Assembly: GCA_003576915.1 (NCBI GenBank)
Contig: QEVF01000004.1
Location: forward strand, 62,001 to 126,000
Direction of reading: 5' to 3'
Source of the DNA: Planctomycetota bacterium
Lineage (GTDB): Bacteria > Planctomycetota > UBA8742 > UBA2392
DNA length: 64,000 bases
A program made the position numbers and the translations under genes. The notes below the pieces were generated by a model. That model had not been told where the DNA came from. It ran no database searches and worked only from the letters and a program-made list of their open reading frames with translations. This document shows, piece after piece, positions 1-7,874 of the stretch; the first letter of the stretch is position 1; each line of letters opens with the position of its first letter.

Positions 1-721
1 GCTCGATGACACCGCTGAAGGCGACCCAGTAGGTCACCCCGAGCTGAAACAGCACGATGCCGGCCCAGAACAGCGGCGCAAACAGGCCCTTGAACTTCAC
101 ATGCCGCAGGGTCACCTGCCCGCGCCCCGCTCCCGCGACCAGCAGCGCGTCGATGCGCTGATTGATGAAGATGATGATCCAGCCCACCACAAACCAGCCG
201 GCGTAGTTGGCCAGAGGCACAGAGAAGTGATAGCCGGGCTCGGGGTAGTAGTAGATTTCGCCCAGAAACCAGTAGCGCCCCAGATGGGTTACGGGGTCCG
301 TGATGAGATCAATGACAACCATGAGCACCGCGCCCAGAAACAGCACGAAGGCCGAGTTGCGCACGCGGCGCGGCGTGACGCGCTGCACGTCCAGGCCCTG
401 CCGCCAGAGCGACGACATGAAGAACTGGGCAAAGCTGAAACTCACGTAACTCAGGAAGGAGAATGAAAGACTGTCAAAGAAGGGCACGCCGGCTATGACG
501 AGGTCATTGGACAGGGCCTCATAGTTGTAGACGTACCAGCCAAAAGGGATGCCATTGACCTGCGTGCTGCAATACTCCGCGACGAAGGCCACAAGATAGC
601 CGCTGACCATCCACAGAATCGTGCGCAGCCAACCCTGCTCCAGCCACGACATCGCGAGAAACGCCAGCAGAAACAGCGTGACGTAGGGGCGGAACGTAAA
701 CGACCACAGCAGTTCGAGCAT
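1..721 (-). CDS. cruF: Carotenoid biosynthesis protein, CruF/DUF422 family (3' end outside window)
   Basis: Reading on the minus strand from an ATG at 721, 240 residues are visible before the window edge, so the C-terminus is missing. The protein is almost wholly hydrophobic with about six or seven membrane spans. It shows the DUF422 signatures: E49 in a membrane segment, PFGWYVYNY near residue 59, VIDLITDPV near 136 followed by GRYW, and ANYAGWFVVG near 171. Known members hydrate the 1',2' double bond of gamma-carotene or bisanhydrobacterioruberin in the membrane, so a tertiary-hydroxy carotenoid is the likely product. The substrate here is inferred, and no other carotenoid gene is visible. 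The hexamer TACATT ends 6 nt before the ATG and there is no ribosome binding site, suggesting a leaderless transcript. Confidence 0.82.
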   Translation of the reverse strand, partial: MLELLWSFTFRPYVTLFLLAFLAMSWLEQGWLRTILWMVSGYLVAFVAEYCSTQVNGIPFGWYVYNYEALSNDLVIAGVPFFDSLSFSFLSYVSFSFAQFFMSSLWRQGLDVQRVTPRRVRNSAFVLFLGAVLMVVIDLITDPVTHLGRYWFLGEIYYYPEPGYHFSVPLANYAGWFVVGWIIIFINQRIDALLVAGAGRGQVTLRHVKFKGLFAPLFWAGIVLFQLGVTYWVAFSGVIE

Positions 722-727
722 TTTCGG

Positions 728-733
728 AATGTA
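728..733 (-). promoter_or_regulatory. -10 element of leaderless cruF transcript
   Basis: Minus-strand TACATT lies 6 nt upstream of the cruF ATG with no Shine-Dalgarno sequence between, the same geometry as ten other genes in this window. Confidence 0.5.
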
Positions 734-766
734 GCCGCGCCGGGGTTTAAACGCGAGACGAAGCCG

Positions 767-1312
767 CTACTTGGGCAGGCGCATGATCTGGTAGCGGCAC
801 TCGTCACCGCCGCGCTTGCGGCAGGGTCCGGCAACGTGCGAAACGGAGTACTGGGTGCTGCCCCTGAAGCGATCGACCAGGGCGGAGATGATGCCGAGGT
901 CGAAGTCGCAGGGGTAGGGATTGTCGCAGCGGATGAAGTAGACGCCGGGCTGCTGCTCGGAGAATTCGTAGCAGCCGATTTCGCCGTTGCGGTGCGCGTT
1001 GTGGTAGGCGATGTCAATGCTCTGGAGAGCCGACGCCACATCGCGCATGGCCTCCTCGGGGAATGCGGCAGCCGAGGGGATGCGGTAGCCGATGGAGTAA
1101 AGCGTGTCAGGGCCCAAGCGCTGGCTGATGCGCTTGAACACGTTCAGCCATGCCTGCATGCTGTACCAGCGCGCGCCGTTGGGATCGACGATGCCCTCCT
1201 TGCGCAGCAGCTCGATTCCTACTCCCCGAATCATCATGCCGTTGAGCACCGCCAGAACTGTGCGGCCGTCCACTTCCACCTTGCTTGAGCTGGCTTCAAA
1301 GGGGCGAAACAC
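767..1312 (-). CDS. V4R-like domain hypothetical protein downstream of tetR
   Basis: A 181-residue soluble protein with no signal peptide or membrane span. The GTG start at 1312 is chosen because AGGAG lies 6 nt upstream. It begins 21 nt after the TetR gene stop, so the two genes almost certainly form one operon. The C-terminal part (about 140-180) has several cysteines, including CRKRGGDECRY, reminiscent of the cysteine-containing end of 4-vinyl-reductase (V4R) small-molecule-binding domains and of myxobacterial V4R-like heme/ligand sensors. This resemblance is from motif shape only. A ligand-binding or sensory role linked to the TetR regulator is plausible. Function unknown. Confidence 0.6.
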   Translation of the reverse strand: MFRPFEASSSKVEVDGRTVLAVLNGMMIRGVGIELLRKEGIVDPNGARWYSMQAWLNVFKRISQRLGPDTLYSIGYRIPSAAAFPEEAMRDVASALQSIDIAYHNAHRNGEIGCYEFSEQQPGVYFIRCDNPYPCDFDLGIISALVDRFRGSTQYSVSHVAGPCRKRGGDECRYQIMRLPK

Positions 1313-1333
1313 GGGCAGCTCCTAGGCGCGGCT

Positions 1334-1942
1334 TCAAACCGAGGCCGCCAGGCCCCTGAAGTAGGCGCGCAGGGCATCGGCGCAGGAAGCAGTGGGTCCC
1401 GCGACATTGCCCTCAAAGGTCACGCGCTGCTGAATCAGGCCATAGGTCAAGGCCAGGGCCACCCGCGCGGTCACCGCCGCATCCACCGAACCGGGCAACT
1501 CGGACAGTTCCTTGGCTCGCTCCACCAGAGTCTCGATCAGGAAGAGAGACTCACTGGCAATCTGCCGGATTCCGCGGGCAATCTGGTTGTTTTCGCTCTT
1601 GCCGACGTGGCTCCACATGTGCAGCACGATGCTGGAAAACTCACCCAGCGACAAAATGCGAGCCTCCTGCTGAACGCAGAACTCCACGATGTGATCAAGC
1701 GGACGTCCGATTTGACTGGGCGGATCGCTGCCTTCCTCGCTGGTGAAAACATAGCGAACAAGGTCTCCGGCAAGGGCCTCTTTGCTATCGAAGTAGAGGT
1801 AGACGCTGCCCTTGGCCACGCCTGCTTCATCGGCGATGGCCGCCACGGACGCTCCATCAAACCCGTCCCGGGCGAAGACACGCAGGGCGGCATCAAGAAG
1901 CTGCCGGTGGCGTAGCTCCCGCTTGGGTGATGAAACGCGCAT
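1334..1942 (-). CDS. TetR/AcrR family transcriptional regulator
   Basis: A 202-residue regulator with the classic TetR N-terminal helix-turn-helix: LLDAALRVFARDGFDGASV, then IADEAGVAKGSVYLYF, about residues 12-50. The rest is a helical ligand-binding domain with no recognisable ligand class. ATG at 1942 is chosen over a TTG at 1951 because it gives the usual short N-terminal arm and leaves the palindrome at 1945-1958 as an upstream operator. No good ribosome binding site is visible. It is first in an operon with the V4R-like gene. Autorepression is the likely mode, and the true target may be that downstream gene. Confidence 0.88.
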   Translation of the reverse strand: MRVSSPKRELRHRQLLDAALRVFARDGFDGASVAAIADEAGVAKGSVYLYFDSKEALAGDLVRYVFTSEEGSDPPSQIGRPLDHIVEFCVQQEARILSLGEFSSIVLHMWSHVGKSENNQIARGIRQIASESLFLIETLVERAKELSELPGSVDAAVTARVALALTYGLIQQRVTFEGNVAGPTASCADALRAYFRGLAASV

Positions 1943-1944
1943 TA

Positions 1945-1958
1945 TGACCAACCAGTCA
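1945..1958. promoter_or_regulatory. Probable TetR-family operator abutting the tetR start
   Basis: TGACCAACCAGTCA is an interrupted dyad (TGAC...GTCA) of the kind bound by many TetR-family repressors. It lies 2 nt upstream of the ATG at 1942, where a bound repressor would block its own transcription. Confidence 0.5.
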
Positions 1959-2160
1959 TTGTGGACGTCTGGATTGTAGTCTTGGTCCAGACGATGACCA
2001 TAGCGAAAAACGATGGCACCCAGAGGCCCGAAGTAACGGCCATCAGAGCGTCAAGGTTCGATGGAAAAGCACGCTGTGCAATTAAAGAATTGCTCTTCAT
2101 GTCACAACGGGGCCCCGGCCGTGGTTGGTGGGAGTCCCCGCTGAACTGAGGCCGGAGCCT

Positions 2161-3084
2161 TCAAACCCGGGTGACGAAGTTCCACTTGTCTTCGGAACGG
2201 CCGGTGACCAGATCGAGGTAGGCCTTCTGGATGCGCCCCGTGACCGGACCTCGCACGCCCGTGCCGATGGTGATTTTATCGAGCGAGCGAATGGGCGTGA
2301 TTTCAGCGGCCGTGCCGCAGGCGAACACTTCATCGGCGGTGTAAAGCTCGGCCCGGGCAATCGTGCGTTCCACGACTTGGATGCTCATGTCGCGGGCCAG
2401 GCGCATGACGGTGTCGCGCGTGATGCCGCTGAGAATGGAATGACCGATGCCGGGCGTGTTGATGACCCCGTCGCGCACGACGAAGATGTTCTCGCCTGAA
2501 CCCTCGCTGAGCATGCCGGCGGCATCCAGCGCAATGCCTTCGCTGTAGCCGTTGGAGAGCGCCTCCATCTTGATCAGGGCGCCGGAAGCGTAATTTGAAG
2601 CGCACTTGGCGATGCTGGGCGTCGAATTGGTGGTGTTGCGCTGCCAACTGGAGATCATCATGTCGACGCCCTTTTCCAGGGCTTCGTCGCCGAGATATTT
2701 GCCCCAGTCCCAGGTGATGATGTCCAGGGAAACCGGATTTTTCAGGGGATTGACGCCCATGGGCCCGAAGTCGCGGTAAACAATGGGCCGCAGGTAGCAG
2801 GCCTTGAAGCGGTTGACGCGCACCGCTTCCACGCAGGCCCTGATGACTTCCTCCTGGGGAAAGCGGATCTCCATGCGGTAGATCCTGGCGCTGTCGTAGA
2901 GGCGCCGGACGTGCTCGCGCAGCCGGAATATGCCGGACTTGCCGTCGGCCAGCTCGTAGCAGCGGATGCCCTCGAACACGGCACTGCCGTAATGAATGGC
3001 ATGGGTGCAGATATGCACCGTGGCATCAGCCCAATTGATGAACTCACCGTTGCGCCAGATTTTCTCGCACAGCTGCTTTGACAT
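2161..3084 (-). CDS. ilvE: Branched-chain amino acid aminotransferase
   Basis: A 307-residue class IV PLP aminotransferase that exchanges amino groups between Val/Leu/Ile and 2-oxoglutarate in the cytosol. Family hallmarks run in order: HYGSAVFEGIRCY near the N-terminus, the Schiff-base lysine in AKCASNY followed by GYSEGIALD, then MLSEGSGENIFVVRDG, and TPGIGHSILSGITRD. Length matches the family. ATG at 3084 (MSKQLCEKIW) is preferred to upstream ATG 3099 or TTG 3117 because homologues start here and GGGTGA precedes it. It is transcribed alone, behind a strong stem-loop that separates it from rdgB. Confidence 0.95.
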   Translation of the reverse strand: MSKQLCEKIWRNGEFINWADATVHICTHAIHYGSAVFEGIRCYELADGKSGIFRLREHVRRLYDSARIYRMEIRFPQEEVIRACVEAVRVNRFKACYLRPIVYRDFGPMGVNPLKNPVSLDIITWDWGKYLGDEALEKGVDMMISSWQRNTTNSTPSIAKCASNYASGALIKMEALSNGYSEGIALDAAGMLSEGSGENIFVVRDGVINTPGIGHSILSGITRDTVMRLARDMSIQVVERTIARAELYTADEVFACGTAAEITPIRSLDKITIGTGVRGPVTGRIQKAYLDLVTGRSEDKWNFVTRV

Positions 3085-3165
3085 GGCTTCACCCAGCATC
3101 TCGCTCAAACCGCACAAGGCCGCTCGGGGACGGCCGCTTCACCCGCCGCCGGATTCCGGATTTTT

Positions 3166-3201
3166 GATTCCGGGCTGAGGCGCGTTCTTCAGCCCGGAAT
3201 C
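3166..3201. terminator. 13-bp perfect stem-loop between rdgB and ilvE
   Basis: GATTCCGGGCTGA and its exact complement flank a 10-nt loop. It lies 69 nt past the rdgB stop and upstream of ilvE. No T-run follows on either strand, so it may stabilise a 3' end or act as a weak terminator rather than a classic intrinsic one. Confidence 0.45.
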
Positions 3202-3269
3202 GAAAACCCAAAACCGCTGCGGCCAGCGCCACGCCAGCTAGATAACGCCAACTGCGGCGGGAGTAAAGC

Positions 3270-4064
3270 CTAAGCGCCCACCAGTTTTTGTAACTCAACC
3301 TTGAATTTCGCCAGGGCTTGCGAGCGGTGCGAAAGCTTGTTCTTGGTTTCGGCTTCAAGCTCTCCAAACGTCTTGCCCAGGGGCGGGTAAAAGAACAGCG
3401 GGTCATAGCCAAAGCCGCTTGATCCGGCAGGCTGGGCCGCGATGCGCCCCTCCACGATGCCGCGCGTGGTGATCAGCACCTTCATGGGGTTGGCCAGGGC
3501 GATGGCACAGACGAAGCGGGCCTTGCGTTTTTCCGGCGGAACACCCTTGAGATTCTTCAACAACAACGCGTTGTTGGCGGCGTCATCGCCGTGCTTTCCG
3601 GCATAGCGCGCGCTCAGGACACCGGGGGCGCCCTGCAACGCTTCAACTTCCAGGCCGCTGTCATCGGACATCACGTACACCTCGACGCCCGTGTAGTCCG
3701 GCATGCGCGGCAGGCGGCCGCTGGAGCCCAGGCTTACGGGCTTGTGGCGACCGCTGGTTTCCTTGGCGCGCTTGGCAGAAAGAGCATCGAAGTCGATCTC
3801 GTCCTCGTCGTCGTCTGCCCCCGCCGACGTACTCTGGTTGGCGTAACTCACGCGCTGCGAAAGGGCCGCAAAGCGCGCGAGCTCCAGGGCCTTCTTGCCT
3901 GCGTTGCCCTCAAAGGTTTTCTCGTCTTCCTGCACGGGCGGCACATTGGGAAAGGCCCACAGCGGCACCAGCTCGAGGTCCCGCACATCACTGAGAATGG
4001 CGCGGATCTCCTCGAACTTGTGCCGATTGCCTGTGCCTACAATGATCTTGAAAGGTTTGCCCAT
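3270..4064 (-). CDS. rdgB: RdgB/HAM1 family dITP/XTP pyrophosphatase with an internal insertion
   Basis: Non-canonical purine NTP pyrophosphatase that hydrolyses dITP, ITP and XTP to monophosphates to keep them out of nucleic acids. Motifs: VGTGNRHKFEEIRAIL at the N-terminus, SDDSGLEVEALQGAPGV with SARYAG, then SSGFGYDPLFF, and a C-terminal KLSHRSQAL. At 264 residues it is about 60 longer than usual. The excess is an acidic/basic insert (DDDEDEIDFDAL, then a K/R/S-rich stretch, about residues 70-125) just before the SDDSGLEV active-site strand. ATG at 4064. Catalytic residues look intact. Confidence 0.92.
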   Translation of the reverse strand: MGKPFKIIVGTGNRHKFEEIRAILSDVRDLELVPLWAFPNVPPVQEDEKTFEGNAGKKALELARFAALSQRVSYANQSTSAGADDDEDEIDFDALSAKRAKETSGRHKPVSLGSSGRLPRMPDYTGVEVYVMSDDSGLEVEALQGAPGVLSARYAGKHGDDAANNALLLKNLKGVPPEKRKARFVCAIALANPMKVLITTRGIVEGRIAAQPAGSSGFGYDPLFFYPPLGKTFGELEAETKNKLSHRSQALAKFKVELQKLVGA

Positions 4065-4131
4065 CGGGTTGCGACGAGACGATAGCGGGGCGGCAAGCCG
4101 CGCTGCAAGGGGGTTGTGCTTCCGTCCGGGA

Positions 4132-5262
4132 TCAAATCACCCACTCCGACCAGGAGTGACTCAAAACTTCCGCGGGGGCCGAGCAACTTCCGCCGGCGGC
4201 GCAGGCGGCTGCGGGACCCGTGGAGACGGGGGCCACCACGGCAGGCGTTTGGCCGAAGTCGGCCACCATGGGCTGGCGGGCCGCGCTGTAAGCCTCCATG
4301 CCGCCTTCGAGCAGCAGCAGGTCCGAGAGGCCCGCGCGGCGGGCGGCCATCATGGCCAGCGTGGCGCGCACGCCGGCCTTGCACACGAAGAGCAGGGGGC
4401 GGCGTGCGCCCTCCAGCTCGCCCATCCTGGCGTCGATGTCGGGCAGGGGAATGTGCTTGGCGCCTTCGATGCGTCCCGACTGGAATTCATTGGCGTTGCG
4501 CACGTCCACGACGGTGTAGTCGCGGCCGGGCACGCCCATCGCGCGCACTTCCTGGGCGCGGATGATGGCACGCTCGGCGATGCCGGCATGGGCGTTGAAA
4601 GCCAGCATCTCGGACATGTTGTTGGGCAGCGGCCCGGGCACATCCAGCCGGCGCATGAGCGCTTCGCGGCTGCGCTCGCGAAAGGCCGGGTTGCTGATCA
4701 GCTCTTCGCCCACGGTGCTGCGGACCTTCTGGTTGTAGTCGTGGCCCGGCAGAATTCCGACATCGCGGCCCAGGGCTTCGATGCGGCGGAAGCTGTCAAA
4801 CAGGGCCGAAGCCGAGCCGCCCATGAAGTCAGTGCGGGCTGAACCTCCGATGAACAGGGTGTCGCCCGTGAGCAGGGTGTCCCCCGCCATGACGCACATG
4901 GAGTCAGGCGTGTGACCCGGCGTGTGCATGAAGCGCAAAGCCGCGCGCCCCAGTTCGAATTCATCTTCGTCGCGCGCGAGCAGGTCCGGCACTTTGTTGC
5001 GTGTGGCGCCGCTCATGACGACCCTGCAGCCCAGGATGTTGCGCAGGCGTTCGCTGCCGGAAAGGTGATCCGCGTGGGTGTGGGTGTCGATGGCATAGCG
5101 AAGCTTGAGCTTCTCGCGCCGCAGCATCTCGAGGTACTGCGGCACCAGATCAAATCGCGCGTCAACCAGGGCTGCCTCGTGCTTCTCGGCATCGGCCACG
5201 AGATAGGCCCGGCACTGCCGGTCCGCGTGCAGGTTGATGATGCTCAGTAGTGCGGTTTTCAT
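4132..5262 (-). CDS. Persulfide dioxygenase-rhodanese fusion (MBL fold plus sulfurtransferase)
   Basis: A 376-residue two-domain sulfur enzyme. The N-terminal metallo-beta-lactamase domain has THTHADH, HTPGHTPDS, TGDTLFIGGSARTD and LPGHDYN, the metal-binding pattern of ETHE1-type persulfide dioxygenases, which oxidise glutathione persulfide to sulfite. The C-terminal rhodanese domain (from about residue 245) carries the active-site loop CKAGVRA. Such fusions (PRF/CstB-like) couple persulfide oxidation to sulfur transfer. A short Cys-containing tail (ACAAGGSCSAP) follows the rhodanese domain and is unusual. ATG at 5262 is chosen because the MBL domain begins directly there. CATAAT lies 10 nt upstream. 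Confidence 0.9.
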   Translation of the reverse strand: MKTALLSIINLHADRQCRAYLVADAEKHEAALVDARFDLVPQYLEMLRREKLKLRYAIDTHTHADHLSGSERLRNILGCRVVMSGATRNKVPDLLARDEDEFELGRAALRFMHTPGHTPDSMCVMAGDTLLTGDTLFIGGSARTDFMGGSASALFDSFRRIEALGRDVGILPGHDYNQKVRSTVGEELISNPAFRERSREALMRRLDVPGPLPNNMSEMLAFNAHAGIAERAIIRAQEVRAMGVPGRDYTVVDVRNANEFQSGRIEGAKHIPLPDIDARMGELEGARRPLLFVCKAGVRATLAMMAARRAGLSDLLLLEGGMEAYSAARQPMVADFGQTPAVVAPVSTGPAAACAAGGSCSAPAEVLSHSWSEWVI

Positions 5263-5369
5263 GGTTTTCTGATTATGGCGCAACGCGGCGGCCCTGCCAA
5301 GCCACGCCCGCAAATACAACGCGAGGCGGGTTCACCGCCTCGCCGGCGCAGCCTTGATTCGGGCGGGCC

Positions 5370-5533
5370 TAGCCGGCCGCCGAAGTACGGCCTGCTCACG
5401 CCAGCTTGGGACCGCTTGCGCATTTCAGGCGGCTGAAAGGCCGCTTGAAATGGAAGTCGGGCCAGATTCACCCTGGCCCGACTGCGTTGAGAAAGTGGCC
5501 GCATGCCACTGTATCTGTTTCAGCAACCTGCTA
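5370..5533 (-). repeat. Multi-hairpin interspersed repeat, copy A
   Basis: About 164 bp, inverted relative to copies B and C. Modules in order on the minus strand: end motif CTAGCAGG, a GTGGC...GCCAC hairpin, GTCGGGCCA...TGGCCCGAC, TTTCAAG...CCTGAAA, GCAAGCGGTCCCAAGCTGGC (degenerate), and the terminal GCAGGCCG...CGGCCGGC hairpin ending in CTAG. Its outer TAG is the stop codon of the adjacent gene. Confidence 0.8.
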
Positions 5534-6379
5534 GTTGCCGCGGCCGCCCCGGCCACCGCCGGGCGTGCCGCCGGGACCCATGCCGCGGCGTCCGCCGCCG
5601 CCGAAGGCCTCAAGGCCGTTTTCCTTGGTGGCCTCGTCGAATATGGTCTGCTGGGCGGGGGTCAGCTCCGCGCGAACGGCCGCCAGGGATTCCTGGGAGA
5701 CCGCGCCCATTTCCTTCTGCCAGTCGAACTCCTCGCCGGTTTCGCGGGCCTTCATGCCCTTGGCCATGACATCGCGGAACTTCACGCTCTGCTCGTCGAG
5801 GAGCTTGGCGATCTTCTCCTTCTGGTAGGGTTCGAGGGTCAGCTTCTTGTCCATGGCATCGAGCATGGAGGCGTTGCGGCGCGCCGTCATCTCCGCCATT
5901 TCCTTGTCACGCTGGGCCTGACGCTCCGCGGCCCGCTTGGCCTCGCGTTCCTCGAGCACGCGGTTGACCGCTTCATCAATGGCTGACGCCGGGGGCAGGG
6001 GCCCAGCCTCCACCGTGGCGCCGCCTCCTGCGCTGCCCCCTTCGCCCGCAGGCTGCGCCGGGGCGCGGCTTTCAACCTTGGCCAGGGTCGCTTCCAGTTC
6101 CTTGACCTTTTCGCTCAGGGCCTTGGTGCTGTCGGCGCGCTTTTCAGCGTCTTCGAGACGCGCATTGAGCGCCGTCAGCTTGCTGGAAAGGTCGCGGATG
6201 ACTTTGTCCTGTTGCGCAATCTCGCCCGAATAGTCGTGGGCCTCGGCCACTTCGGCGCTGCGCCCGCGAGACGCGCCTTCGTGGGCCTGGGGCGTCAGGA
6301 ACTGCGTGGCCAGCACGCCTCCGCCCACGCCGCCCGCCACGGAGCCCCCGATGACCGCCGCCAGTATCAATGCCTTCAT
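5531..6379 (-). CDS. Membrane-anchored coiled-coil protein with glycine-rich tail
   Basis: A 282-residue exported or membrane-anchored protein. Residues 4-28 form a glycine-rich hydrophobic signal/anchor. Residues about 50-105 are a predicted coiled coil (KVIRDLSSKLTALNARLEDA). A helical region follows, with ELTPAQQTIFDEA near 245 resembling the LTxxQ repeat of Spy/CpxP-type periplasmic chaperones, and then a Gly/Arg-rich tail. ATG 6379 has GGAGAG 5 nt upstream. It lies 24 nt after the previous gene in the sigma-factor operon, so it is probably a product or modulator of that envelope-stress-like circuit. The stop codon is supplied by repeat copy A. Exact function unknown. Confidence 0.65.
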   Translation of the reverse strand: MKALILAAVIGGSVAGGVGGGVLATQFLTPQAHEGASRGRSAEVAEAHDYSGEIAQQDKVIRDLSSKLTALNARLEDAEKRADSTKALSEKVKELEATLAKVESRAPAQPAGEGGSAGGGATVEAGPLPPASAIDEAVNRVLEEREAKRAAERQAQRDKEMAEMTARRNASMLDAMDKKLTLEPYQKEKIAKLLDEQSVKFRDVMAKGMKARETGEEFDWQKEMGAVSQESLAAVRAELTPAQQTIFDEATKENGLEAFGGGGRRGMGPGGTPGGGRGGRGN

Positions 6380-6403
6380 TTTTCTCTCCAGTTTGGAACA
6401 GGC

Positions 6404-7285
6404 CTAGCGCTGCCAGGCCAGATATTCGTCCACGTCATCCCAGTTGTTGAAAACCGCAGGCGGGGCCCAACGCTCCGCACCCTGCGCCAGCGCGCCGCCG
6501 TGACCCTGCGCTATCCAGTCGTCAAAGGCCAGTTGCCGGCGGGCGTCCAGAACCGCACGCACGCCCAGGGCCGCCTCAACCGCGAGCTCCGCGAGGCCCT
6601 CATGCACTTCGGGGGCGTGGCGACGATGGTCGTAGCGGCGGTGATACACAGAAATCGACTCCGCCAGTTTCCGGCCCCAGGCCTCAAGCACGGCGCGGGC
6701 CGCCTTCTCTTCTTCGTCGGAGATGCCCACCTTTTCGCGCAAGCCGGCCACAATGCTTTCCGTGTCGCGCTGGTGACGCGCCAGCACATGTTCCACGTGC
6801 TTTTGCCGCCGCAATTCCGAGGCCTTGGCATCGCGCTGATCGGCCACACGCACCACCACTTCGTCCAGCGATTCGACCTTGCTCCGCCGGGGGGGAGCGA
6901 GGTTCACCCGCTCCAGGCTCTGGCTCATGCGCGCCACGGAGGCCCAGAGGCCGGACTCGACGGCGGACTCTTTGTCCAGAAGTTCGTCCACACGCCGCTC
7001 CATGGCGGCTACCTCGCCGGCCCACGCCTCATGCGCCGGAGCCTGGCCGGCCGGGGCAAACCACCAGGCCTGCAGGTACCCCACTCCAAAACCCAGCACC
7101 AGTGTGGCGGCAAACACCCCTGCCGCCCGCCAGAGGCCAGTACGCCGCGCAGGGGCACGACGGCCCGCCGGTGCGCCTGACGGACTCGCGCCGCCGGCCA
7201 GCACGCGGGCCACGAGGTCCGGCGGTGTTTCGCCGGAGAAGGCCTCGCTGAAAGCCGCATCCCAGAATCGCTCTTCGTATTTCAC
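6404..7285 (-). CDS. Single-pass membrane protein, candidate anti-sigma factor
   Basis: A 293-residue protein starting at GTG 7285, only 4 nt after the stop of the upstream ECF sigma gene. Residues 1-50 are probably cytoplasmic and contain FWDAAFSEAFSGETPPDLVARVL, a segment seen at the N-terminus of many planctomycetal sigma-partner proteins (recalled, not searched). One membrane span lies near 53-73, followed by a long charged helical extracytoplasmic part. No zinc-binding HxxxCxxC (ZAS) motif is present, so it is not a classical zinc anti-sigma factor. Operon position is the main support for an anti-sigma or signal-sensing role. Confidence 0.6.
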   Translation of the reverse strand: MKYEERFWDAAFSEAFSGETPPDLVARVLAGGASPSGAPAGRRAPARRTGLWRAAGVFAATLVLGFGVGYLQAWWFAPAGQAPAHEAWAGEVAAMERRVDELLDKESAVESGLWASVARMSQSLERVNLAPPRRSKVESLDEVVVRVADQRDAKASELRRQKHVEHVLARHQRDTESIVAGLREKVGISDEEEKAARAVLEAWGRKLAESISVYHRRYDHRRHAPEVHEGLAELAVEAALGVRAVLDARRQLAFDDWIAQGHGGALAQGAERWAPPAVFNNWDDVDEYLAWQR

Positions 7286-7289
7286 GAGT

Positions 7290-7799
7290 TCAGTTTCCGT
7301 TTCTCAACCTGCGCTCAACGCACTGCTTGAGTTTGTCCCGCGCGCGTTCCATCAGATTCTTCACGCCCCCATCGCTCAAACCCAGGGCCCGCGCGATTTC
7401 CTCTCGCGGCAGGTTCAGCCGATATCGCATATCCAGCGCGCGCCGCTCGCGCTCTTCGAGGCCCTGCATGCACTGCTTGAGGGCCTCCACGCGCCCCTCG
7501 CCGGCGTCGTCGCGGGCAAACTCGGCCCATTGTTCTTCGATGCCCTCCAGCGCCTCCAGCTCCTTCATCCGACCCTGCTTGCGCCGCTCCATGAACAGGC
7601 GATGCTTGGCCACAATCCTGAGGTAGGCCGCCGTGGAGGCCTGGCTGCGCTGTTCAAAGGGCTTGCGCATCACCTCCAGAAACGTCTCCTGCGCCAGATC
7701 CTCCGCTTCATGGGCCGAACAACCCAAGGCGCGCAAAAAGCGCCAAATGTCCGCCTGGTGGGCGCGCACAAGGCTCTCAATATCGAGGCCCTGTTCCAT
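7290..7799 (-). CDS. ECF-type RNA polymerase sigma factor
   Basis: A 169-residue sigma-70 family protein. Region 2 spans about residues 10-75 (IWRFLRALGCSAHEAEDLAQETFLEVMRK in outline). Region 4 spans about 105-160, with the helix-turn-helix LPREEIARALGLSDGGVKNL. ATG at 7799 is chosen because an upstream TTG at 7841 adds a non-homologous leader. A perfect 12-bp palindrome GAGAGCGCTCTC sits immediately before the start. It heads a three-gene operon with the membrane protein and the coiled-coil protein, suggesting control of an envelope function. Confidence 0.88.
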   Translation of the reverse strand: MEQGLDIESLVRAHQADIWRFLRALGCSAHEAEDLAQETFLEVMRKPFEQRSQASTAAYLRIVAKHRLFMERRKQGRMKELEALEGIEEQWAEFARDDAGEGRVEALKQCMQGLEERERRALDMRYRLNLPREEIARALGLSDGGVKNLMERARDKLKQCVERRLRNGN

Positions 7800-7800
7800 G

Positions 7801-7812
7801 GAGAGCGCTCTC
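7801..7812. promoter_or_regulatory. 12-bp perfect palindrome before ECF sigma start
   Basis: GAGAGCGCTCTC begins 1 nt upstream of the sigma ATG. It could be an operator or an RNA hairpin masking the start. No regulator is assigned. Confidence 0.35.
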
Positions 7813-7874
7813 ACATCCGCAAAGTGCGCCGCCGGCGCCAAAGTCCTTCAGTTTCCGGAAAAACCGTGCAACTG

